Below are positions 33,595 to 44,971 of a DNA stretch of 64,000 nt, piece after piece. The translations under genes were made by a program, and so were the position numbers. Numbering within the stretch: the stretch's first letter is position 1; every line of letters starts with the position of its first letter. Under the pieces are notes generated by a model. It ran no database searches and had not been told where the DNA came from. It saw nothing but the letters and a program-made list of their open reading frames with translations. Origin of the DNA: Bidens hawaiensis (lineage: Eukaryota; Streptophyta; Magnoliopsida; Asterales; Asteraceae); assembly GCA_021521415.1 (NCBI GenBank), contig JAIQDT010002062.1, positions 310,001 through 374,000 of the forward strand, read 5' to 3'.

Positions 33595-35032
33595 TTGAGC
33601 CTCGTGATTCCAGGTGAACACCATTCTGTATACTATTGTATAATTTGTTATCTTTTGTGTTTTCATTTGTATTTTGGGTGGATGGGCGGAGGATGGAATA
33701 CTTATGATTAAGTATTATGGGTTGTGTTGAAAAGACGGTTGTGTTTATGAAGTAGTTTCTTTCATTTTACTCAAAACCGTACATTGGGGACAATGTATCC
33801 CAAGTGTGGGGATGAGGAAATTTTCGTTTGTTTTGAAAAAATGTCGTAAAAAAATCAAAGAAAAATTTTTAAAAAATCAGAAAAATAGAAAAAAATTTTA
33901 AAAAAATGTGTTTAAAGAAACCGGAAAGTGGTAAGATGGCGGGGTAAAGTTTTGGTCCCTTTTCATGGTCACAATTCCCTAAATAACATGTGCATAGTTG
34001 TTTTTTAAAAGAAGATTATGTAGTTTTCTAATCAAGGTTAGCATGCTTTCGGTGTAATAACTTGCATAACACGTTCGTTTATACTTGAAAATTGAGAAAG
34101 CAAGGATTGGTGAAATGGTTGATATTCTCTGTTAGAACTTGTACAATTAGTGCATTTCGAGATCTTAGCATGGCATTAGTGCAAAAGTGATAGAGGCACT
34201 TAGGCTAAGCCTTGTCTGGATGAGCGAGAGTGTGGGTTTTGGGGGAGTTGGGCCTCATACATTACATATATGAGCGTGGATATGAGAGGGGCGGGGGGTT
34301 GGTTCCTTTAGAAAACTTTATTGGGATTATTCTTTTATTCAATCAACCCCGGTGTTATATTGCGAAATGATCCGACTTAATAGGTTTCTATGTAATTGTT
34401 TAGTATTTATTAATTAGAGATGTTAAGCATTATGTTTATCATGCTTAAAAAAAGATTGTATTAGAGTTGCAATGTTTAAGTATGCAATGTTCAAGTATTA
34501 TATTAGCTCAAAAAAAATATTTGAAAAATGATGATGTTAGTGATGTATATAGTTGTTTATTTCTTTGTTTACTTAGTTTGTTTGTAATAAGTCGGATCGG
34601 ATCGCTTGAGCTACTTTCAATATTCCCTTCCATACCCTTACACTTGGCCCCATTATAACCCGTTTTTAAGCCCTCTTGATTTGCATTCATATCAAAAGCA
34701 TTTACATAGGTGGAGATTTGATGATTGTACAAGCGTATGCGAGGAGAATTGATTAAATATGAAATGTATGGATGATCACCAATAAAAGGTTAATGTGTAA
34801 ATGTGTCTTATGTATAGGTAAAAACCGAAAGCATGTTAGGTTTGGTTAGAAATCTATGGTTTAAATGGAAAGTCAAGTGAACTAGTGCAACCGATAAAAA
34901 CAAAGGAATAGGGTATGACTTGGGACCTTAACTGACCAGATTTGTGGTAGATTGGTGGATACAAGTTGAATGTAATAGAAAGTTGGTGTTGAGATGTTGC
35001 AGGGGGGCAAGCAACGATTAAGTGTGGGAATG
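33595..35032 (+). other. Athila-B 3' non-coding region and polypurine tract
   Basis: A/T-rich, with no supported gene. The motif CAAGTGTGGGGATG at 33801 and the final TTAAGTGTGGGAATG (35018-35032) next to the LTR are polypurine tracts or copies of one. Small frames here are unsupported. Confidence 0.7.
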
Positions 35033-36244
35033 TGACGGGTGGTCCATGGGACAACCCTTAATTGATTTTAAAGTCGTAATAATCATGTTTTGAATTGGTT
35101 TATTTTGTGGAATTAGATAACTACGGTGTTGTTGGTGAATTGCAGGTTCAAAGGAGGTTTCGGGGAGATTATGGTGTATACCGAGGCAACCGAATGAGCC
35201 AGAGACGCGCGAGGGGTCGAAAGAAGTGAAAACGGGAAGGCATGGTGGAAGTCCACCGTGGCCCACGGTGGAGACCGTGGGCCACGGTCCAGAACACTCA
35301 ACAGAACAGAAGCCACAGTACCGTGGCTGGTACGGTGGCCGTGAAGCCCACCGTGGCCCACGATAGAGACCGTGGGCCATGGTCCATATGACACCAAAGA
35401 CACCGTGGCCCACGGCGGAGACCGTAGGCCACGGTCCGCAACTCGTAACTGCAATTTGCTGGATTATTATTATTAGTTTTTGATGGTCTTTTCATTATCT
35501 TTTCATTAAAAACAACCTAAGGACGAATATTGGAGGGCAAGAACAATACTTTGGTGATTTGTATCATTCGATTGGGTTTGTGACTTGTATGATTACCCTA
35601 ATTAAGGTGATGATGAATCAAACTATGTGTGGCTAGTACCCTTTGTGTTCTCTCCCGAATTGTAAGGTTTTCAATTAGATATTTGTTAATCGTTTATGTT
35701 ATTTGTGGGATAGTATTTTGATCTTATGATTATGTTGCTATGATGATTGTGAGTTTGTTTGTAATTGTTTGTATGGTATAAATTCATTTTCTTGACTATC
35801 CGTTCATTGTCCCATAGGCAATCGAGATTTAGTAGAAGAGAATTAGGATTAATAATACTAAACTGATTATTGAGAGACAACCTTGCGTTTTTATAATCCA
35901 AGTACTTAGTTCTATTTTATCACATCCAAACGCATTTTCATGAACGATATTTTTGTAGTTCATCCCACAAGTAAACATTAACTTTATCAACATTGGAAAC
36001 CTGAAATAGGGAGAGATCATTGTTTCTTATATTATTTAAAACTCGTTTATTACTTTAGCTCTTTTGTTTATCAAAACCAAACAACAAAATCTTAGAATTT
36101 ATTTTTGCACTTAGTTTAATATAGATAAATTACTGTGCTACTTAACAACACATTTTCCACAAACTCTCTGTGTTCGACACCCACTTACCACTATCTAATT
36201 AGTTGTATTTGGTTTATTTTGAGTGAGTCTTCGACCTCACGTCA
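35033..36244 (+). repeat. Athila-B right LTR
   Basis: It is 1212 bp, opening TGACGGGTGG and closing CACGTCA. It contains the CCGTGG/CCACGG hairpin block at 35250-35440. It is followed by the TSD AGTAC (36245-36249). Confidence 0.93.
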
Positions 36245-37955
36245 AGTACCTACCCGACGCATGACTTGGAGCTAGCAGTAGTATTGCATGCTCTCAAGAT
36301 TTGGAGACACTATTTATATGGTACTATGTGTACTATCTACACCGATCATATGAGTTTAAAGTATTTCTTCGAGCAGAAAGAGCTGAATATGAGACAGAGT
36401 AGATGGTTAGAGCTGATAAAGGACTACGACTGTGATATCAAATACTATCCTTGTAAAGCTAATGTGGTCGCCGACGCGATAAGCCTTAAGAATGGGGAAG
36501 TTATTGCAACAGTGAAGTCTTATATATTGATCATTAACTCAGATCTCTTTGAAGAGATCATCAAGGTGCATTCGGAGGTGCTTATGGATGAAGGGCTAAT
36601 GAAAAAGGAAAGAATTTTCGAACAGCAATATGATCTGATGGATAACACTCATGGTGTTAAGACTAGGTTTGATCGTATGTGGATTCCATGCCATGGAAAT
36701 ATAGGTCGTATCTTAGATGAAGCTCACGAGTCGAGATACTCGATTCATTCAGGATCCACCAAGATGTATCAGGATCTGAAGAGAGACTACTGGTGGCCGG
36801 GTACGAAGAGGCGATGTGGTAGGTTATGTCATTAAGTGCTTTACTTTCTTGCGAGTCAAAGCGGAACATCAGAAACCTTATGGAAAGATGCAGCCATTAC
36901 TCAATTAGAGATACCATAATGGAAATAGGAACACATCACCATGGATTTCATAATAAAGCTACCTCGTACAGTTAAACATCATGATACCATTTGGGTGATT
37001 GTGTATCGTTTAACAAAAAATGCTCACTTTCTGCCTATACGAGAGCCCATCTCGTCAGAAACATTAGCAAATGTGTTCAGAAAGGAGGCTGTGGCTAAAC
37101 ATGGTGTGATGTTATCAATCGTGTCTGATAGAGATACTCTCTTTACTTTGAGATTTTGGAAGAAGTTCCATGAGGCTATGCGAACAAGACTGAACATTAG
37201 CATGGCGTATCATCCTCAAACATATGGGCAGTCTGAAAGGACTATCCAAACCCTTGAGGATATGCTACGGCTTATGTGTTAGACTTTGGAGTAAGTTAGG
37301 ATGATCATTTGTATCTTGTCGAGTTCTCTTATAACAACAGCTACCACTCGAGTATTGATATGCCACCGTTTGAGATGTTGTTTGGTAGATGTTGTAGAAA
37401 TCCTGTATGTTGGGGAGAGATTGGTCAGAAATAGATTGGAAGTCTAGAATTTTTGCGAGAAACCTCTTCAAGGTTTGATCAGATCAAAGCACGAATGAAA
37501 GCTGCTCAAGACCGTCAGAACTCGTATGTTGATAAGCGACGACCAGTCGAGTTTAACGTTGGTGAAAATATGATGCTCAAAGTCTCACCTTGGAAAGGAA
37601 TTGTTAATTTCAGAAAGAGAGGGAAGTTAATTCCAAGGTACATTGGACCGCTTAAGATCATAGATCGTGTTGGTGAAGTAGCTTACAAGCTGGATTTTCA
37701 TGAAGAGTTAGAAGGGATTCACTCTACTTTTCATGTTTCTCACTTGAGGAAATGTCTAGCTTATGACACCTCCCATGTGCCATTAATAAATATTGAGTTT
37801 GATGAGCAGTTAAACTATATCGAGCAGCCTATTGAGATAGTTGACTGTAAGGAAAAGCAGCTTTGACATAAGGCTATTCCTTTAGTGAAAGTGATATGGA
37901 AGCATCATAAAGGATCGTATGCCACTTGAGAAGTGGAAAAGGATATGCACAAGTT
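36245..37955 (+). pseudogene. Chromovirus RNase H, integrase and chromodomain-type C-terminus
   Basis: This continues the 23013-23301 frame. RNase [42 protein letters not shown]. Integrase zinc region: [20 protein letters not shown], followed by breaks at 36833-36940. The catalytic core at 36941-37282 has MDFIIKLP, VSDRDTLF and YGQSERT. The C-terminus at 37453-37955 reads FHVSHLRKCLAYDT, then VEF... and EQPIEIVDCKEKQL followed by a stop and VKVIWKHHKGSYAT, the chromodomain-like tail of Tekay chromoviruses. Such a tail targets integration to heterochromatin. At least five breaks make it a fossil. Confidence 0.88.
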
Positions 37956-39296
37956 TTACGCCTTACATGCATGTGTGGCATATAAGCATGTACGCCATAT
38001 ATGTATATTTAGCGTATATATAGTATATGTATACGCCGTATAAGTATGTAACGTATATATATGTATACACTGTGTAAGTATGTAACGTGAATGTATGATC
38101 AGCATGTATGTATATGTTGTGTGTATGTATATGTAGTGTATATGTATATGTAACGTATATGTATATGCAGCGTATATGTATATGTAACGTATATGTATGT
38201 CGTATATGTAGGGCTTACACGCTAGAAGGACTTATACGCTAGAATGACTTACACGCCTAAAACTTATACGGGCTTGAATGATTTTACCAAATAAACGAAA
38301 GATAAATAGTGTATATGTACGTAAACGATTGAAATCGACTTATATGATATATGAGCTAAAGATAAGTAATTAATTAATTAGGAAAGGTAACGTTTAAAAT
38401 GGGAAATGACCTAGAAATATGATATAATTAGGAGTAGTCAAGCTATGCTTGTTAATTGATACACAGTTAGCCATGCACAGCTCAAGAAGGGCATTACCGT
38501 AAATTTAGAAAGGAATCGTTTACAGGTGACTTTCTAGCCCCATTTTCTTGTTATGTTTTCGGAGTTGTGTGCATACTCGATGTGATTAGTTAATACACTT
38601 ACCCCAAGTGGTAAGTGTATGTTATGTGAATGTTTTATAAAGTATGTATGAATGTTATAGAAGGGTATGTATGAAATTGTATGAATTTTAGTATGAAGAA
38701 ATATATGTACGAAGATATGAGTAAATGGAATGGAGGGACCAGACCCTTATAATATCTAAGAGGATAGAGACCAGACCCTTAAAATATCTGAGAGGATAGG
38801 GACCAGACCCTTATAATATCTGAGAGGTTATAAGGCGAAATGCTCTATAAAACCTATAATTATATATGTAAAGTAAGATAAAATATGAAAGTATGAAAGA
38901 AGAAAGTAAGAAGGTAAGAATGAAGATATATGTACTTATGTATGTATCAAAGTAGGTAAAGCCTGAATGTATGAAGTATGTGAATGTAATGTATTTTATC
39001 TGATTAACTAGAAATCACTCAGCATAACTGACTTTTAGTATGCACGCAGTAAATAGATAAAAGCAGTTGGCTTGAGGGAGACACATGGCATGATCTGAAG
39101 AGGCTCGCATCTGAAAAATAATTGCCATGATGTTTTAATATTATGTTATGTTTAAAGACAATATTTGAATGTTTTGTATTAGATGGTTGGATTTTATTAT
39201 TCCACGAAAAGTTTTTTTAATTTAACCCTGATATTTAGAACTGTGTTTATAAGTAAATCCAACGCTAAAGTAGGGAACCGGGATCGGGGCCTTACA
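37956..39296 (+). repeat. Chromovirus 3' LTR, 5'-truncated
   Basis: The element's pol end (about 37955) is joined directly to the inside of its LTR. There is no polypurine tract and no TGTAAC LTR start, so those parts are missing. The LTR holds an array of CGTATATGTATATG-like motifs (37970-38280), CAGGTGACTTTCTAGCCCCA at 38523, a 32-bp repeat x3 (GACCAGACCCTTATAATATC, 38738-38830) and the family 3' end GGGGCCTTACA at 39296. It is the same family as the solo LTRs at 44972, 49103 and 54065. Confidence 0.8.
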
Positions 39297-39576
39297 AGAA
39301 TGAATTGAGCGGGTCGTCTATGGTCTATATGGCCAAAACGGCCAAACACCACATTGACAATGAAAGCAAGGTATAAACGACCATGACGTATTAGAGGTAG
39401 AGGTGTGATTATATATCAACCGTAAAGCAGCTTATGGTAAGAGAAATTAATAGCTTCTATATTGAGGCTAATCGATTTCGTTAATGGCAAGAATGCCCTT
39501 AACGGGCCAAACGAGTTTTAATCAATAAGAAGGTTATAGAAACCATGAAATGTATAGGATATAATCCGGGAAATGG
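39297..39576. other. Unassigned flank, no gene seen
   Basis: 280 bp between the chromovirus LTR end and the next solo LTR. I see no open frame or recognisable repeat. With the solo LTR removed it runs on into 44131. Confidence 0.5.
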
Positions 39577-39759
39577 TGTGACATTCAACAAAATTTATAT
39601 TTGTATTTGAATCCATTTACCCGATTCGTTTTGTAATTCAGAAATTTGTTTATCAATAAAGTGGAGTATTTATTGAATATTTATGCATGTCATGTCATGT
39701 CATGTTATGTCATATTATGTTATTATTTACAAGTTTAAATAAATGTATTTCAAACCATT

Positions 39760-40072
39760 CATCATCATCATCGTACTCAGTATATCCCACCAATAGCAAT
39801 GCTATGGTAGGGTCTGAGGAGGGTAAGATATAGACAGCCTTACCTCTATCCCATAGGGATAGAGAGGCTGCTTCCGGTGAGACCCCCGGCTCGATAGTAG
39901 TTTTGAATCAAGCCTTGGACATAAGACACATAACACTCAATCATCGGGACACCGGCTGATTGGTGCATGTGCCCTTGTCTTTCGGCTATCAACGCCACCA
40001 CATGATGCCTGATTAACCTTCCGCCACTTTTAACGTTATTTTCACGTGATTAGTAAAATAACGTCAAAATGT
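39760..40072 (-). mobile_element. SINE with 15-bp target-site duplication
   Basis: A 313-bp insert flanked by GTATTTCAAACCATT at 39745-39759 and 40073-40087. On the minus strand it ends GGTGGGATATACTGAGTACG plus (ATG)n, with ACCCTCCTCAGACCC upstream. These match the 3' part of the widespread plant Au/TS-type SINEs. SINEs are copied by LINE enzymes, which explains the long TSD and simple-repeat tail. I could not place clear tRNA A and B boxes at its 5' end. Confidence 0.82.
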
Positions 40073-41638
40073 GTATTTCAAACCATTATTAAGTTTAAAA
40101 CAAAGTTCAGGGACCAAATGTGTCAAAATCCAAAACCTGAGAAAGCTGAATGCGTCGCATAGAGCGACGGACTCATAAATCTCAACGTACACATTTGGGT
40201 CGCGCTACACGACAGAGCCACCTTGGCCCGTCGTGATACACGAAAAAAGTCGGTGCTAGAAATTTTGTTTGAAAAAAACGAGCATTCAATGCAATTTGAT
40301 TTGTTTTTCTGTTTTGAGTACCTTTGTTATGAGTCCATTTACATCCGTTGATCATTTCTTCTTTGTACAACTTCAAATTTATGATTTTACTCAAATTTTA
40401 AAGACTTTTTCAACTAAATTAAGTCATTTGACTAACATAAACAAATTGAAACACCCCTTGACTAATTCTTTTATAAATTAAGCTCCATTTTCTTGCTTCA
40501 TACTTTGTTGTATTCACAATTATGAAAATTCCTTGTTCTTGAGCTCTCTTTGGTGTTCTTGATTAAGTTGGACTCTAAAAGTCAAACTGTTTCAAGTTTC
40601 AAGCTTACTCTATCATCTCGTGTTCACACCTTGGGTTAGTCGTGTATTTTTCTGCATGTTTATCTTATTTAGTATGTAATACCAGGGTGAAAAATATTTA
40701 ACAACGGTGTTCGGCTGACAAAAATGAACTCAACTCGCTTATGTTTTTATTTTGGTCAAAATTTGGAAATTTTAAACACATAAATTTTACAAAATAAATT
40801 ATTTAAGATATAATCTAAGAATAACATGTTTATCATGACGATAACGGAGCCGTCATAAAAACCGGGTTCGGGTCCGACTAAAAACGAACCACTCGCTTAA
40901 ATCCATTTTCTTACTTTTTAGGCCCGTTTGACTTTCATGATCAGACCAAACTCATAAAACTTGACTAAAAAATATCAAAACCCGATTCTTGAATATAAAT
41001 TACCAACTAGAGAATTTTGCGGCAAAATATATCAAAACTAGTTATAGTGGAAATATATATTTTTCATCAAAAACTCTAAACTCCAAACTTTGAATAAAAC
41101 CTATCACCATCCTTGCTATTTTAATTTCATGACCATTGTCTTGAACCTGTAACTTATTTTCTAGGACCTCTCGCCGAACCAAACTTGTCCGGTTCAATTC
41201 GCTCACGTGTTTAATTCTTCTTCACTCGCGTAACTCCGTCAAGTGAGTTTTCATAACCCCATTTTAAATATTTATTACATATTTGGGGTGTAGCATGTTA
41301 CTAGTTTTTCACCCTTAATTATGTTATCAATTTCAAACCGATCTGTGCTTGTATTGAACATGTTAATATTATCTTTTCATATTGTTTATGATTATCATAC
41401 GTAAATTATGTGCTATGTTTTTTTCGCTTTATACTTGGTACGTCAAACATCAAAGTGGGAGGGTCCAACAGGACGTACCCGCGTTGCCTATATTGTGTCT
41501 CGGTTGGACTAATCGGTGGTTATCATTCCCCTAATTCACGACTATGGTCTGGAGAGTGGGGCATTATTTTCATACTTGTTATCGTTTACGTTATGATTGG
41601 TATTATTATATGGGACATGTGAATCGAGCAAAGTTTTG

Positions 41639-41681
<43 letters not shown>

Positions 41682-41954
41682 TATGGAATCTCACCAACTT
41701 AATGTTGACAAAATATATTATTTTCAACGTGCTACATGTTGAACCGATGGCAAATTAAGGACGAAGATCGTTAGTCAACCTTAGGACATGTAAGTAAAAA
41801 CGTTAGTTATTACTCTATGAAATGTTTCTTGTTTTCTTTTATTTATGAACAATTGTGTACTTGCAATCTTATGAAATAAAATAATTATAATTATTGCCAC
41901 TTTAATAGTGTTACGAGTTATGAGCAATCTGTGCGTACCATTCAGGCGTATTCT

Positions 41955-44099
41955 TGTTGGTCCCCCCGGGGCGTCGCCGATCGATACGAGATCCGCACGA
42001 GGTCTAGGAGTGCGGAATCCTCCTAGACTCGTTTATTGGTGTAAAGATGAAGAACACAAACACGTACACGAACAAATACAAGAACGGGATAATCAAATCT
42101 GCAGATTCTTATATAATAATCAAAACACGTTACATACCGTAACCAAACAGAAAACACGACTGACCCGAGGTGAGCTCTACCTCGGGTCGTCTCACACGAC
42201 TCTCCTTGTCTCTTACTCTCTCCAAACAAACTACTCAAAACACAAACTAATTTCTGGATCCCTAAACCTAAACAAGACACACGTATATATATATAAAACA
42301 TTCTCGGGCCTGGGCTTCAGTAGGCGAAGTTGTGCTAACTTCGCCTATGGCGAAGTTGTTCTAACTTCGCCTGTGGCGTTCCGCTGGTCAGAATTGCATA
42401 GCGACGGTCACAAAATGCACCAACAGTCTCCCCTTTGATCGTTGCTCTCAATTCTAACAAACACAAAAGATCTTCTGTTACACGACATGCACCAACAGTC
42501 CCCCTCTTAACTGATGATCTTCTGTTTGCAGTCAACCAGCCGTGTCTGAATCTGTCATGTAGCTTCACAAATATACCAATCACCCAGCGTCTTCCATATC
42601 AGATCTTCCCTTCAGTGTAAGCTTCTCCGACTATAACGATTGAGGTCTTTGAAATGCATGCATCCTCGTGCCAATAGATCATCTCAACCAATCACGTGAG
42701 TCCATCTGACTTCACCAACACGTGAAGTTGGGCTTCCTCCACAACTTCACCAACTCGTCGGCATACGATAAGGTTTAATCTTCAACTACTCAACATCAAG
42801 TGATCAATTTCATCACAAAACCACCTTGACAGAATCTAACACATGACCATTAATTAATCCAAAGCATCTTCAATCACCAGGGATAACGATCAAGAACATA
42901 AACACTTTAGTTCCCGATTAAATCCAACTTGTTCCAGAATTTTCACTCTAATAAATAAGCATCACGTTTCAGGATCCAATTCTCGAACGCCTTGAAAATA
43001 ACATAAATAATATGCTCTGACCGCAATCCAGTAATGACAAAAACCTTCAGTCCAATTTGACTTTCTTCAGTTGGTCAACCTCAAGCAACAACAATTTCAT
43101 TGCCCACAAACACCCAAATATGTGTCAATATCCAGTTTCAAACAATATCCCATTCACAACCTCAACTCCAAATCCAGAGTTGACACGTATTTGTTCACAC
43201 GTAAGACCAAGAGATAACAAGTTTCACTCGTTGACGGAACAACGTCTTCGGTCTCACAATAATCGTGTACACCTGGCCATAAAAACGAAAACTCCAAAAC
43301 ACTTTTTTTTTTTTTTTTTCTCGTTAACTTCGCCTAAAGTCAACTTCGCCTGTCCATAACTTCGCCTGGCTATAACTTCGCCTGGCTAAAACTTCGCTTG
43401 GCTGCTAACTTCGCCTGGCCAATAACATAGCCGAAACCCTACGAACAGTGACGGCAACTTCGCCTGAATCCCATAACTTCGCCTGCGGCGCTGTTCAGCC
43501 AAGAACGCATCAGATTCGTGCCAGAAACACCAAAACGCCGATCTCGAACCATAGCATAAGAGCCTAAGGCTCTGATACCACTTGTAGGTCCCCCCGGGGC
43601 GTCGCCGATCGATACGAGATACGCACGAGGTCTAGGAGTGCGGAATCCTCCTAGACTCGTTTATTGGTGTAAAGATGAAGAACACAAACACGTACACGAA
43701 CAAATACAAGAACGGGATAATCAAATCTGCAGATTCTTATATAATAATCAAAACACGTTACATACCGTAACCAAACAGAAAACACGACTGACCCGAGGTG
43801 AGCTCTACCTCGGGTCGTCTCACACGACTCTCCTTGTCTCTTACTCTCTCCAAACAAACTGCTCAAAACACACACTAATTTCTGGATCCCTAAACCTAAA
43901 CAAGACACACATATATATATATAAAACATTCTCGGGCCTGGGCTTCAGTAGGCGAAGTTGTGCTAACTTCGCCTGTGGCGTTCCGCTGGTCAGAATTGCA
44001 TAGCGACGGTCACAAAATGCACCAACAGTCTCCCCTTTGACCGTTGCTCTCAATTCTAACAAACACAAAAGATCTTCTGTTACACGACATGCACCAACA
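41955..44099 (-). mobile_element. TRIM-2: non-autonomous LTR element, normal structure
   Basis: A 2145-bp element on the minus strand with TSD ATTCT (41950-41954 and 44100-44104), LTRs at 41955-42497 (543 bp) and 43583-44099 (517 bp), a primer-binding site complementary to tRNA-iMet at about 43568-43580, and a polypurine tract (minus TTAAGAGGGGGAC) at about 42498-42510. The interior is non-coding and related to TRIM-1 throughout. Its LTRs end GGGGGGACCAACA and GGGGGGACCTACA, where TRIM-1 has CGGGACTAACA. Frames of 90-176 codons here are LTR readings. Confidence 0.9.
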
Positions 44100-44130
44100 A
44101 TTCTGCTTAAATCTGGGGTGTTACAAATGG

Positions 44131-44971
44131 GTCACGGTAGTAAACATCGAATGCTTTCAAAAAGAAATGGTCGAGAACCTCAACACTCGGTGCAAAACCT
44201 ATAACGGGTCTAATTAATCGGTTTAGAAATCCAAAATTTAGAAAGGTTGGAAAATAAGAATTCATAATTCATGTGTCGGATTATGATGAAATTATGTTAA
44301 TAAACGAATGATGCAATGTGGATGTAGTAGTTTTTATGAAAAGTTTGGTAAGTTTTTCAAAGGTTTTTGTTCACACATTGTCTAGTTTTAAATTTATAAA
44401 AATGATTATTATCTTAACTAAACAACACACAAATAGGCAAGTGTACCTATCGTATATGTAGTAAAGTATAGGTAAGAACCAAGTATCGATCCACAAACAC
44501 ACTCGTTTGTTTTTTACTACTAAACCGTTGTATTTATATTAACCAGAAGTAAACATCGTAGCGGTTTTGGCTTGATAAGTAAGTTTTCAAAAGATATTCA
44601 AAAGCATAAATATAAAGAAAATAATTTTGGGGTTTTTATATTTTTTAGATAGAAGATCAAGGATAAAAGTGTATAATCTTGGTTCATACTCCTTTTAACT
44701 TGGTTTAACAATTGATTAGTAAACATGTGATGTAAGCTTGCTATGTTGATTAAATGTGGGAATAACACCTTATTCCTAAGTCATAGTATTCCATGATAAT
44801 TAAAGAAAGAGATATGCATAACTTCATGATCTCTACTATAACATTATTTTATGTAAGAAAGTGGTTTATGATAAATATTAATAAAATAACTAACTTTAAA
44901 GATGAGACAATCGCTTAAATTACTAAGTGCATTGTCCTTGATATTTTAGTAAAAATAACCTTTGTATCATA
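44131..44971. other. Unassigned repeat-like sequence, no gene
   Basis: A/T-rich DNA without a supported gene. The segment AGGCAAGTGTACCTATCG (about 44435) followed by GGTAAGAACCAAGTATCGAT looks like part of a dispersed plant repeat, but I cannot name the family. Confidence 0.4.

Larger units (their letters stand above)
23302..36244 (+). mobile_element. Athila-B retrotransposon
   Basis: This complete 12.9-kb element has two 1.21-kb LTRs, a tRNA-Asp-like primer-binding site, gag, protease, RT, RNase H, integrase, an additional downstream gene and a polypurine tract before the right LTR. The TSD is AGTAC. The coding regions contain several frameshifts and stops, so it is not autonomous now. It is a different subfamily from Athila-A, with different LTRs and a retained protease and downstream gene. 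Confidence 0.93.
39577..44125 (+). repeat. Solo LTR (second gypsy-like family) with two nested inserts
   Basis: It opens TGTGACATTC, closes GGGGTGTTACA and is flanked by AATGG on both sides (39572-39576 and 44126-44130). After subtracting the SINE and TRIM-2 it is about 2.07 kb. It contains a (TA)n run of about 19 repeats (41641-41678) and a CAAGTGAGTTTTCATAACCCC segment near 41239 of the kind seen after promoters of such LTRs. No internal coding remains, so it is a recombination product. Confidence 0.8.
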
